Positions 1 to 7,298 of a DNA stretch of 24,466 nucleotides are shown piece after piece; within the stretch, counting starts at the first letter, position 1, and each line of letters begins with the position of its first letter. The position numbers and the translations under genes are program-made. The DNA lies in NCBI GenBank assembly GCA_040007395.1, contig JBDTVG010000020.1:1-24466 (forward strand). Direction: 5' to 3'. The stretch is from DATGFK01 sp040007395 (GTDB lineage: Bacteria; Chloroflexota; Anaerolineae; Aggregatilineales; UBA2796). A model generated the notes under the pieces. It worked only from the letters and a program-made list of their open reading frames with translations, made no database searches and was not told the DNA's origin.

Positions 1-1173
1 TGTCGATATGGGTCCCATATTATCGACCTCGACCGAGATGGAGTGGTTCGTAGAAATAACAACGGACAGAGAGTCATAGTCAAACTTCCGAAGATCATCG
101 CCATTAACAACCCTCCACGAAATGAACACGAACCGTTCTTCCTGGATTTTTCGGGTCGGGTCTACGATACCGACGGTGATATAGACTGCGATACCGAGTA
201 CTGCTGATCCGGCGATCATGCTAAAGCTGAATAGATACAGCTTGAGCGAATTTGCCCGTGTGGCAAAACGATTGACTACGGGTGAGGTCGAGTGCATATC
301 GCCGATCTGCTGGCGCAACCGAATGATATAGAAGGTCAGTGCAAGATACTGGAATGAGTGCCATGTATTCAAACCCTGAAAGGCCGTGTCGAGGTTATCT
401 AGCGCGGGCATGGTGCAGGCAACTGCAACCGTGATCGTGATAAAGACTGTCTTGGGCCAGTTGATATAACCGCCCTTCCATTCGCGATACGTCTTGATGA
501 TAAAGGCGACCAAGGCGATGGTGAAGACAGCAGTCATAGCGATAAATAACCACTTTTGCTGGAAGAAGCCGGGGATCACACGGGCAAGGTCATTGGTGCC
601 AATGATAAAACTTCCCTGACTAATCTTATAAGCAGATACCGGGAACAGGCACGTCAGGATCAATGCGTAGTCTATGGCACGCGCCCACGGCGTAGTCGCC
701 GATTTGCCCTTCTTGGTGCCTTCGCGATGGTTGTACAGTTCAACCACATAAGTCACCTGATGCAGCACATGGATCGCTGCCCAAGTGAAGAAAACGGTGA
801 GCAGCAGTGTCAAGTTCAGGAAGGCCAGCGATACTACTACAATCGGGATAATCACCGAGGAACGGATGAGCATCGGATAGCGTTTGACAAACTTCTCATC
901 AAGGGCAGTCCGCATAAAGGTCGCATACATGTGCGGGCCACCAACCAACAATGCCACTGTGATATTGACGAAGTTCCGCGATAGGTCGCTGTTGAAGCCC
1001 AACTGCATTCCGAGCAAATAAAATAAATAGGGCATGGGTACGAGAAAAACACTCAACGTCATGAACAACGTATCCCAGTTCCGGTTACGTAGCCATAAAC
1101 CCTCTGGCTGAACTCGTTTCGCAACCTGAGATTGAGTTTGAGACACAGGCGAATTTACCGTCGTTACGCTCAT
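1..1173 (-). CDS. Polytopic membrane protein of unknown function, 3' end beyond the left edge
   Basis: Translating the minus strand from the ATG at 1173 gives 391 uninterrupted codons up to base 1; the stop lies outside the window. A Shine-Dalgarno sequence (GAGGAGAG, 1182-1189) sits 8 nt before the ATG and fixes the start. The protein has about seven to eight hydrophobic spans, roughly residues 35-58, 68-88, 103-125, 125-145, 168-185, 208-227, 241-258 and 312-337. Histidines lie in or near the membrane in conserved-looking contexts: GGPHMYATF (H81), HVLHQV (H135, H138) and WHSFQYLAL (H272). Membrane-embedded His clusters often bind metal in membrane oxygenases, but I cannot name the family. 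The part after residue 340 looks soluble. The gene stands alone, with a perfect inverted repeat upstream at 1229-1250. Confidence that it is a gene is high; function is unknown. Confidence 0.8.
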   Translation of the reverse strand, partial: MSVTTVNSPVSQTQSQVAKRVQPEGLWLRNRNWDTLFMTLSVFLVPMPYLFYLLGMQLGFNSDLSRNFVNITVALLVGGPHMYATFMRTALDEKFVKRYPMLIRSSVIIPIVVVSLAFLNLTLLLTVFFTWAAIHVLHQVTYVVELYNHREGTKKGKSATTPWARAIDYALILTCLFPVSAYKISQGSFIIGTNDLARVIPGFFQQKWLFIAMTAVFTIALVAFIIKTYREWKGGYINWPKTVFITITVAVACTMPALDNLDTAFQGLNTWHSFQYLALTFYIIRLRQQIGDMHSTSPVVNRFATRANSLKLYLFSFSMIAGSAVLGIAVYITVGIVDPTRKIQEERFVFISWRVVNGDDLRKFDYDSLSVVISTNHSISVEVDNMGPIST

Positions 1174-1228
1174 AAGATTTACTCTCCTCAAAAGAATCCA
1201 GCAGACGGAACTTGCCTTATTGCTGCGT

Positions 1229-1250
1229 ACACTATGATCGTGCATAGTGT
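1229..1250. promoter_or_regulatory. Perfect inverted repeat, candidate operator of the left membrane gene
   Basis: Two 8-bp arms, ACACTATG (1229-1236) and CATAGTGT (1243-1250), are exactly complementary around a 6-nt spacer. The element lies 56-77 nt upstream of the ATG at 1173. A weak promoter-like pair on the minus strand (TTGATT, then TATGCA 16 nt later) would place the -10 over one arm, as expected for a repressor site. Size and symmetry would suit a TetR- or MarR-type dimer, but the regulator is unknown. Confidence 0.4.
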
Positions 1251-1340
1251 GATTACGTGATGAATCAACACTTAGTTGCAGCAGAGTTGCGGATCTATCC
1301 CGCATTTTGTGACAAATGCCACTTAAATCACCTGCCTATT

Positions 1341-1694
1341 CTATCGCTGGATTGTGTCGCTGCCGATCTTTTCATGGATCTCCCATAGAGTCGGAGTCCA
1401 CATTGCGTCGGCAGGCACATGATCCGTGTCATCAAACGTGATCCCTTCGGCTTCAAGCTGCGCTCGTTGGCGCTGCATGGCGTAGCCTTCAAGCCGCGTG
1501 CTGATCTGGCGCTGTGCATTGATCACACGATGCCAAGGAACATCGCTTTCGGCAGGCAGCGCGTGTAACGCCCAGCCGACTGCCCGTGCGCCCATTGGAA
1601 CGTCCAGAAATGCCGCCACGCGCCCATAGGTCAGCACTTTACCCGGCGGGATAAGCCGAACTAGCGCGTAGACCTGCTCGTTAAAGCTAGCCAT
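1341..1694 (-). CDS. Alkyltransferase-like protein (ATL), MGMT/Ogt DNA-binding family without the acceptor cysteine
   Basis: This 117-residue protein matches the DNA-binding domain of O6-alkylguanine-DNA alkyltransferases. It keeps the Tyr and Arg used for base flipping (LTYGRV near Y23; GARAVG with R37). The active-site motif PCHRV reads PWHRV (residues 53-57), so Trp replaces the alkyl-accepting Cys. This substitution defines ATL proteins, which bind O6-alkylguanine without repairing it and are known to hand lesions to nucleotide excision repair. The ATG is only 3 nt after the thymidine kinase stop (TGA-ACA-ATG), and no separate ribosome site is visible, so translational coupling is likely. 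The C-terminal ~25 residues extend past the core domain. The family call is secure; the repair role here is inferred. Confidence 0.9.
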   Translation of the reverse strand: MASFNEQVYALVRLIPPGKVLTYGRVAAFLDVPMGARAVGWALHALPAESDVPWHRVINAQRQISTRLEGYAMQRQRAQLEAEGITFDDTDHVPADAMWTPTLWEIHEKIGSDTIQR

Positions 1695-1697
1695 TGT

Positions 1698-2267
1698 TCA
1701 GCGCGGAACCTGATGATGTTCGCGGCAGCGGGCTTCGTAACTTTCGGCTGCGCCTACCATAATAATTGGATCATGATAACGGGCGGCCTCGCCATTCACA
1801 AGGCGCTGTGTCCGGCTGGCATCTTCACCACAGACTGTACAAATCGCGTGCAGCTTAGTGACATCCTCCGCCAAACACATCAACAGCGGCAGCGGGCCAA
1901 ATGGCTCACCGCGAAAATCGAGATCTAGTCCCGCCAGAATCACGCGGATTCCACGCCCTGCCATCGCCTCTACGACTTCGACCAGCGCTGGATCAAAAAA
2001 TTGCGTTTCGTCGATGGCAATGACAGTCGTGTTCTCGGCAACACAGCCCGCCAGATCAATGCTGCTAGCACAAGGCTGCGCGATAAGATCCTGTCCGTTA
2101 TGCGATGTGACTCGTTCAATCGCATAGCGGGTATCGATAATTGGCTTAAAAACCTGAGCCGATTGTTTAGCGATCTGCGCTCGACGCACCCGACGGATCA
2201 ATTCCTCGGTTTTGCCACTGAACATACTGCCGCAGATCACTTCGACTCGTCCCCGATGATGTTTCAT
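1698..2267 (-). CDS. tdk: Thymidine kinase (type II)
   Basis: The enzyme phosphorylates thymidine with ATP to dTMP in the cytosolic salvage pathway. The 189-residue length is normal for bacterial type II enzymes. Visible motifs are the P-loop GSMFSGKT (13-20), the Walker B/catalytic segment DETQFF with E87 as likely base, the LDLDFRGEPF segment, and a zinc site made of C143, C146, C181 and H184 (CTVC...CREH). The lasso segment before the C-terminus (YHDPIIMVGAAESYEARC) is intact. It is the first gene of a bicistron with the ATL gene. Its ribosome-binding region is a run of nine G on the coding strand (2271-2279) followed by AGC and the ATG. Confidence 0.95.
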   Translation of the reverse strand: MKHHRGRVEVICGSMFSGKTEELIRRVRRAQIAKQSAQVFKPIIDTRYAIERVTSHNGQDLIAQPCASSIDLAGCVAENTTVIAIDETQFFDPALVEVVEAMAGRGIRVILAGLDLDFRGEPFGPLPLLMCLAEDVTKLHAICTVCGEDASRTQRLVNGEAARYHDPIIMVGAAESYEARCREHHQVPR

Positions 2268-2283
2268 GCTCCCCCCCCCATTT
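2268..2283 (-). promoter_or_regulatory. Homopolymeric G9 ribosome-binding region of thymidine kinase
   Basis: The coding strand reads AAAAATG, G9, AGC, ATG. The G tract plus A is the only purine-rich Shine-Dalgarno candidate. An upstream ATG (2281-2279) is in another frame, 14 nt before the tdk start. Change in tract length would alter spacing, and some lengths would fuse the two frames. Confidence 0.45.
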
Positions 2284-2405
2284 TTCGCAAGGATTGCATT
2301 TTGCCACAGCCGAGGAGGGATTGCAAAGCTGAAAACCCTTGTAAAACCTTAACCATTTCCCAACGCAAGCACCACGCTTACCCGCTGATTGCACGCCGCC
2401 GCACC

Positions 2406-2431
2406 ATGACAACTCACTCGCGACTTATAAT
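2406..2431 (+). promoter_or_regulatory. Candidate promoter for the TolB-like gene
   Basis: A consensus -10 hexamer TATAAT (2426-2431) lies about 50 nt upstream of the propeller gene. The best -35 candidate is ATGACA (2406-2411) with a short 14-nt spacer, so only the -10 is convincing. Confidence 0.35.
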
Positions 2432-2480
2432 CGAATAATCCCTGCGCGAAGGTTAGCTTAAGCGGTAAACGGAGTCGATG

Positions 2481-3335
2481 ATGTCACGTAAGCAGAAGGA
2501 AAAGCGGAAAGGTCGTCCCAGCTTTGGGATACGAGCACTGCAAACTTCATGCCTAACACTGTGCCTATTAATCGCGGCAGCCAGCCTTGCCCTGATCATT
2601 TGGGGTATTCGAAATGTGCCGCAACCGGTTCAGGCAACACGAGTCGCTATTATAACTACCCCTACATTTGCAGAACCAACCAGTGAAAAACAATCTACGC
2701 TTGCACCTTCACCTATAGCTGTCAACAGCACATTGGCTGGCAAAATACTATTTATGTCCCAAAGAAATGACCCCATAGAAGCCTATATTGTGAATGCAGA
2801 TGGTTCTAATCTGCACCCAATGGGAAATATCGGTGGGACAATTTTTTCTACTAATACTCCCAAGTGGTCGCCTGACAGAACACGCATTGCGTATACGGTA
2901 GGATATTCACCGAGATCACGGCTTTATATCGTTAATGCCGATGGAACGTATAATTCCAATTCTTGGTATTCTCCTGATCTATATTTTTCATGGTCTCCCA
3001 ATAGCAAACAACTAGCTTTTCAAATAGGTGACGATGACTCGACCTCTATGATATACGTAATGGATACCGATACTAACGGCTCTCACAGAGAAGTAAGGTT
3101 AGCCAACGGTGCATATCCATCTTGGTCACCAGATGGGAATCATATCATTTTTCAGGCGGCAAGAGATTTAAAAAGCACTGTTTATATAATGGATGCGGAT
3201 GGCTCCAATCAAGTACAACTTACAACATTTGGTGGTGAGGGGTGGCCTGCGTGGTCGCCCGATGGTCAATCGATTGCGTATGTATCAAGTATGGGAAGTA
3301 CCGATGGTACTTGGCATGCGAGCCGACGGATCTAG
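2481..3335 (+). CDS. TolB-like (PD40) beta-propeller protein with an N-terminal membrane anchor, truncated by a frameshift
   Basis: The product starts with a basic segment (KQKEKRKGR), one hydrophobic span (about residues 22-42) and a Ser/Thr/Pro-rich linker. PD40-type propeller blades follow, with repeated NADGS/DADGS and WSPDG motifs. A single-pass protein with its propeller outside the membrane is likely. Two ATG codons are adjacent (2478 and 2481); GGAG at 2471-2474 is 3 nt from the first and 6 nt from the second, so 2481 is preferred. The frame closes at 3335 after a non-propeller tail (HASRRI), while the expected next blade continues in another frame from 3316. The gene is therefore frameshifted, either by real decay or by a sequence error. 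Base composition is AT-richer than the neighbours, suggesting possible transfer. The ligand is unknown. Confidence 0.7.
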   Translation: MSRKQKEKRKGRPSFGIRALQTSCLTLCLLIAAASLALIIWGIRNVPQPVQATRVAIITTPTFAEPTSEKQSTLAPSPIAVNSTLAGKILFMSQRNDPIEAYIVNADGSNLHPMGNIGGTIFSTNTPKWSPDRTRIAYTVGYSPRSRLYIVNADGTYNSNSWYSPDLYFSWSPNSKQLAFQIGDDDSTSMIYVMDTDTNGSHREVRLANGAYPSWSPDGNHIIFQAARDLKSTVYIMDADGSNQVQLTTFGGEGWPAWSPDGQSIAYVSSMGSTDGTWHASRRI

Positions 3336-3519
3336 TCCTATAAAACTCACTACAACGGGTCAGAACTATATGCCTACATGGTCGCCTGATGGCAGACATA
3401 TTGCCTATTATTCACTTCGCAACGGTGAATATGAGATCTATGTCATTAACACCGACGGCTCCAATGAACACAAAATCACCAGTGGTGGGAATAATTTTCA
3501 ACCCGTCTGGATACCATGA
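3316..3519 (+). pseudogene. Out-of-frame C-terminal blades of the TolB-like propeller
   Basis: Beginning at the ATG 3316 this frame reads MRADGSSPIKLT, then PTWSPDGRHIAYYS, EIYVINTDGSNEHKIT and a natural-looking end at FQPVWIP. These are the missing last blades of the protein that ends early at 3335. The frames differ by one base (2481 is phase 0, 3316 is phase 1). The break lies near 3300-3320, where about a strand's worth of residues before MRADGSS also seems to be missing. It could be translated only by frameshifting or re-initiation, and no ribosome site is seen in front of 3316. Confidence 0.7.
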
Positions 3520-3571
3520 AATCGCCAACCATCGTCAATTCTCAATAGCTTCGTAGAATATGGGCATAAGT

Positions 3572-3709
3572 ATGCAAGGCACCCCTAAAGAAAAACGCAA
3601 AGGTCGTCCCAGTTTCGGCTAGGTATCTCGCAAACTCCATGGTTACCACCATGCCTGTTAGTCGCGGCGGCACCCCCACGCCAAACGGCAAACAGATTGC
3701 TTATACAGC
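3572..3709 (+). pseudogene. Decayed second copy of the TolB-like propeller gene (5' part)
   Basis: From the ATG at 3572 the translation reads MQGTPKEKRKGRPSFG and then a stop, matching the start of the gene at 2481 (KEKRKGRPSFG is shared). In the next frame the match continues as GISQTP...CLLVAAA against GIRALQTS...CLLIAAA. It then jumps, with most of the linker and first blade missing, to PNGKQIAYTAGWG, which parallels RTRIAYTVGY of the intact copy. At least one frameshift and a large internal deletion are needed, so this is a relic of a tandem duplication. Confidence 0.65.
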
Positions 3710-3730
3710 CGGATGGGGACCATTAGTTCA

Positions 3731-3853
3731 TGGCTCAATGAGGGAATCAAGGAGCTGAAAATGGGGTAGTATAAACCGCAGGAGCGAAAGATGTTGCGTT
3801 ATTGGATTCTTTGCTCGCTTTACTCTTAACTCCTTGAAACGCCTATTGAGCCA
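3731..3853. repeat. 123-bp unit with imperfect 24-bp terminal inverted repeats (MITE-like)
   Basis: The left arm (3731-3754) and the reverse complement of the right arm (3830-3853) match at 19 of 24 positions; the outer nine (TGGCTCAAT) and inner eight (TCAAGGAG) bases are identical. The 75 nt between them carry no recognisable gene. Short non-coding DNA between such arms resembles a miniature inverted-repeat element or the collapsed ends of an insertion sequence. No clear target duplication is visible, so a long hairpin unrelated to transposition is possible. Together with the propeller relic it accounts for most of the gene-free stretch 3520-3883. Confidence 0.45.
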
Positions 3854-3883
3854 ATTCTTGTACCATTTTTCCGAGAAAACCGT

Positions 3884-4864
3884 TCAGCCGCCGATCTGGC
3901 TCATGACCCGCTGTAGGGGGATAATATCCTCAGCAAGGCCATGTCCCCATGGCTTATTCCAAACGCCCCCTCGGATAATCTGCTTGAGGTCGTCAGAAGT
4001 TGCGCCTTCACGCAGCGGCTTGAGCAAGTTGACTTCTTTGTCGCGCAGCAAACACAAACGCAGCACGCCATCGGCGGTTAGACGGGCGCGAGTGCAGCTT
4101 GCACAGAAGGGGTGCGTCACGCTGCTGATCAACCCAATCGTACCCTGAGCGCCCGGAATACGATACAAGCGTGCTTCGCCATCTAGTTTGCCGTCGTCCA
4201 ATAGTTCCAACGGGCCGAAGTCTTGTTCGATTCTGGCGCGAATCTCAGCATCCGTGACGACTTGCTGTTGAGCAAAGCCAGCCACGTCGCCAAATGGCAT
4301 CATTTCGATATAGCGGACATGCCACGGATGATCCAGCGTTAAGCGGGCGAGATCGGCAACATCCTGATCGTTGAAGCCGCGTGCTACGACTGCATTGAGC
4401 TTGATCGGGGTTAGTCCGGCAGCCTCAGCGGCAAGGATACCGTCCCAGACATCCTCGAATTTACCCCAACGTGTGATCTGCTTGAAGCGGGTCGGATCGA
4501 GGGTATCGACGCTGATGTTGACGCGCTGGAGTCCGGCCTCTGCCAATGGTTGCGCCAGTTTATTGAGCAAGATGCCATTAGTGGTCATCGAGAGCGAGTC
4601 AACACCGGGCATAGCGTGCATCTCGCGCACTATCTCGACAAGGTTAGGCCGAATCGTGGGTTCGCCACCTGTCAGCCTGAACTTATTAAAGCCCAGTTCT
4701 GTAAACAGCCTGACCAGTGTAAGCAGTTCGTCATCCTGCATCAGGTCGGCGTTAGGCCGAAAAACCATATCCTCCGCCATGCAATACACACAGCGCAGAT
4801 TGCATTTGTCGGTCAGTGACACACGCAGGTAGCGAATATTCCGCCCAAAACGGTCTAATGACAC
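3884..4864 (-). CDS. moaA: GTP 3',8-cyclase MoaA (molybdenum cofactor biosynthesis)
   Basis: MoaA is a radical-SAM enzyme that converts GTP to 3',8-cyclo-7,8-dihydro-GTP in the first step of molybdopterin synthesis. The 326-residue protein has the N-terminal cluster motif C21-x3-C25-x2-C28, the SAM-binding FRLTGGEPT segment (62-70), the C-terminal cluster motif C254-x2-C257-x13-C271, and the family's Gly-Gly end (SQIGG). The start codon is GTG (4864-4862), supported by AGGGAGAG at 4873-4880, 8 nt upstream. No other molybdenum cofactor gene is adjacent, so moaA stands alone here; its partner MoaC must be elsewhere. All key residues are present. Confidence 0.97.
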   Translation of the reverse strand: MSLDRFGRNIRYLRVSLTDKCNLRCVYCMAEDMVFRPNADLMQDDELLTLVRLFTELGFNKFRLTGGEPTIRPNLVEIVREMHAMPGVDSLSMTTNGILLNKLAQPLAEAGLQRVNISVDTLDPTRFKQITRWGKFEDVWDGILAAEAAGLTPIKLNAVVARGFNDQDVADLARLTLDHPWHVRYIEMMPFGDVAGFAQQQVVTDAEIRARIEQDFGPLELLDDGKLDGEARLYRIPGAQGTIGLISSVTHPFCASCTRARLTADGVLRLCLLRDKEVNLLKPLREGATSDDLKQIIRGGVWNKPWGHGLAEDIIPLQRVMSQIGG

Positions 4865-4987
4865 GTTATTTTCTCTCCCTACTTATGTCTCTAGATTCTA
4901 AACGTTAATTTCTCAAATGTCCATCTTCTTTATTTTGATCGCGATGTACTACGCATTTCTTACGAATCTTGTCTAATGATGCTGGGA

Positions 4988-7180
4988 TCAGGCAAGGTAA
5001 ACTTCACCCGTTTGCCCATCACGGGCTACCGTCCAGCCGCGACTATGCCGTACCCACGCCGTCGTCCCGATCACACGGCGTTCGAGAACTGTGATCTGTT
5101 CGCCGGGTTGCAGTGTCCCAACAACAGAGGCCGTGATTGATGCACTAGCACGAATTCGCAGTGGCGTATTGATCTGCACGACCAGCACATCCGGTGGATT
5201 GGTCGGCGTGAACCCTGCCGTGTATGGCACATATACTGTTTGGATTGCCCCGAACTCGGCGGGGCCAATCGCGCCGGTTCGCCAGAAAGTGACCGCTGGC
5301 GTGTTGTAGCTTTCCAGCACGATCTTGGCAGCTTGCTTGATCTGATCAGGTGGAACAGGTTTACCCGCACTGGCTTCGGCTTGCAGCATCGGGACAATTG
5401 GCTTGGGATAGGCTTTGAGCGCATTAAAGGTCGCGGCGATAAACGGCTGTGGCCCTTGCAGGGTGTTGCCAAACAGCCAATGGAATATCTTCGGATGCCA
5501 GCTATTGATAAACGGAAACCACTCTGGCAGGTTGACTGTGCCAAAAGTTTCGGGACGGCTGTCAAAGGTTACGCCAATATGATAGGTGGCGGGTAGTGCC
5601 CGTTTCAAGCCGATCATGAAATTGCGAATATCCGCGCCCGTTTTCAGAGTTAATCGTGTTGGGTCGAGATCGAGGACAAGGGAACCGACACCGGGCGACA
5701 TGGCGATCTGAACAATGAGCGCAGTTTCGGCGGCAATATTCTGACCCGACACATCATGCCATGCGTGGAAATCAAGGTGATATTTAGTTAGTTCTGAGGC
5801 CCACCGCTGCACATCTGCTGAACTACTGATCGCCATTGCCACTTTGCTATCGGTTTGCCCTTCCCAGCTTGTCCCTGCGCTGGTTTTGACCAACAGCGCC
5901 CCGACATTGCCTGCCGAAAGGAAGATACGCTGCGCTAGCTCTCCGATGCTTGCCTCCGCGACAAATTGACCTGCCACATGCCCCAACATGACTTTGCCGT
6001 CGTAAGGAGCATCTATCGTCCGTGTGTAAGCAGGTTGGTCAGCGCGGACATTCTGAAAAAACGTGTCAAACAGCACGCCTTTGGGGTTCTGGTTATCCTT
6101 GACTATCCCGGCATTATCCATTGAGTCCGCCCAAGCAAACCAGATTACTACAGGGACATTGAAAAAGTAAGTACTTCGCATCAACTGGAATGTTTTAAGC
6201 ATATAGGTAGCGATGGGAGGCCAAAAGGATGCATTATTTACGTCTACCCGTGGCACACCGTATTCAGTGATCCAGATCGGGACACCGGGGAAAGCATCGG
6301 TCATTTTGGCTAGAAAGACAGTCAACAACCCTTGTGACCAGCCAGTAAACACAGGTGCATCAGGGAGCGTTTTGCCGTAGGGATGCAGCCCGATAGCGTC
6401 CATTGGTAATACGCCGCCCAAGCTGTCGCGGACTCGGCTCATGTACCCCGCCGGGTCGCCAGAAACCAGACCGCCGGAAATCACTTTGGCGGCAGGATCA
6501 GCTTGCTTAATGGCACGAGTCGCGGCTAACAGCAGCGGGCCATAATTTTGCGGCGGAATATAGACGGAAGTTGGGACTGACTGCGCTTGCGGCGGCAGAT
6601 CGCCCTCATTCCAAATCTCGTAGGCGGTAACCTGTCCTCGATAATGCTGTGCAATTCTGGTAGCGCAATCGGCATAACCGGACGTATAGGTATCCCAGCC
6701 ACCATTGTTCCAAGGTGCGTTGCCGAGATAGGTATCATGGATCAGGACCAGCAGGACTTTCGTGCCAGCTTTGACATGCGCCTGAATGATCGGATCATAG
6801 TAGGCAAAGGCTTGCTCTGGCGTTTGCCGCTTGCTGGCAATATGAAAGACGAAGCGCACCCATCCCAACCCCGTTAGTCGGGCAGCGGGTGGATTGCCTG
6901 CTGGGTTATAGGGATCGATGTTGAGACCCCACATCCGATCCTTGGGCTTTAGGCTAGCATCCAGCAAAAAGATAGTTTTGCCGTCGGATGAACGTTCGGC
7001 AGACCAGCCCCGGTCATGCTTAAGCCAGATATAACCTGCCGCTTCAGTCCGCGAATCATCGTTCAGGGTGATCACATCACCCATTTTGATCTGCTGCGGC
7101 GTTTTGAACGAGTCGCCAAGTTGCGGTTGGGTACGGATAGCCAATGAACTAACCACACAACGATATTGCTTAACGGGCAT
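4988..7180 (-). CDS. Multidomain clan-A glycoside hydrolase flanked by bacterial SH3 domains
   Basis: With the ATG at 7180 the protein has 730 residues. AAAGGCGAG (7184-7192) lies 3 nt before this ATG; a TTG at 7225 would add 15 residues with poorer support. Domain order: an SH3-like domain (about 5-75, ending RGWSAERSSDGKTIFL); a (beta/alpha)8 glycosidase of GH5/GH39 type (about 84-400) with acid/base E192 in YEIWNEGD and nucleophile E306 in IWITEYGVP; a second region (about 415-645) that looks like another barrel, with LVLDLDP and MLQAEAS strand ends; and a C-terminal SH3 domain (about 663-730, ending RGWTVARDGQTGEVYL). The two SH3 domains resemble each other. SH3 domains usually bind cell wall, implying export, yet no signal peptide is visible from either start. 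Substrate is unknown. Confidence 0.85.
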   Translation of the reverse strand: MPVKQYRCVVSSLAIRTQPQLGDSFKTPQQIKMGDVITLNDDSRTEAAGYIWLKHDRGWSAERSSDGKTIFLLDASLKPKDRMWGLNIDPYNPAGNPPAARLTGLGWVRFVFHIASKRQTPEQAFAYYDPIIQAHVKAGTKVLLVLIHDTYLGNAPWNNGGWDTYTSGYADCATRIAQHYRGQVTAYEIWNEGDLPPQAQSVPTSVYIPPQNYGPLLLAATRAIKQADPAAKVISGGLVSGDPAGYMSRVRDSLGGVLPMDAIGLHPYGKTLPDAPVFTGWSQGLLTVFLAKMTDAFPGVPIWITEYGVPRVDVNNASFWPPIATYMLKTFQLMRSTYFFNVPVVIWFAWADSMDNAGIVKDNQNPKGVLFDTFFQNVRADQPAYTRTIDAPYDGKVMLGHVAGQFVAEASIGELAQRIFLSAGNVGALLVKTSAGTSWEGQTDSKVAMAISSSADVQRWASELTKYHLDFHAWHDVSGQNIAAETALIVQIAMSPGVGSLVLDLDPTRLTLKTGADIRNFMIGLKRALPATYHIGVTFDSRPETFGTVNLPEWFPFINSWHPKIFHWLFGNTLQGPQPFIAATFNALKAYPKPIVPMLQAEASAGKPVPPDQIKQAAKIVLESYNTPAVTFWRTGAIGPAEFGAIQTVYVPYTAGFTPTNPPDVLVVQINTPLRIRASASITASVVGTLQPGEQITVLERRVIGTTAWVRHSRGWTVARDGQTGEVYLA

Positions 7181-7267
7181 CGTCTCGCCTTTCGGGTGCA
7201 AAAAGGGACAAAAAGTCGGATACAAGCCTATGTTGGCAGTCTGCTGCCTCTAAGTCTAGTCCGCGTG

Positions 7268-7285
7268 CCTGACGAATGCCACTAT
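7268..7285. repeat. 18-bp direct repeat, copy 1
   Basis: CCTGACGAATGCCACTAT occurs here and again at 7774-7791, in the same orientation, on either side of the NTF2-like gene. The surrounding bases do not match. A one-mismatch form of its core also occurs at 1310-1323. Confidence 0.7.
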
Positions 7286-7298
7286 ATAACGCCATCGC

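Noticed and set aside
556..984. 142-codon plus-strand frame at the left end
   Set aside because: It is antisense to the membrane protein gene on the minus strand and has no family features; it is a shadow frame.
4371..4832. 153-codon plus-strand frame inside moaA
   Set aside because: It is antisense to a fully conserved MoaA, with low-complexity Ser/Arg composition.
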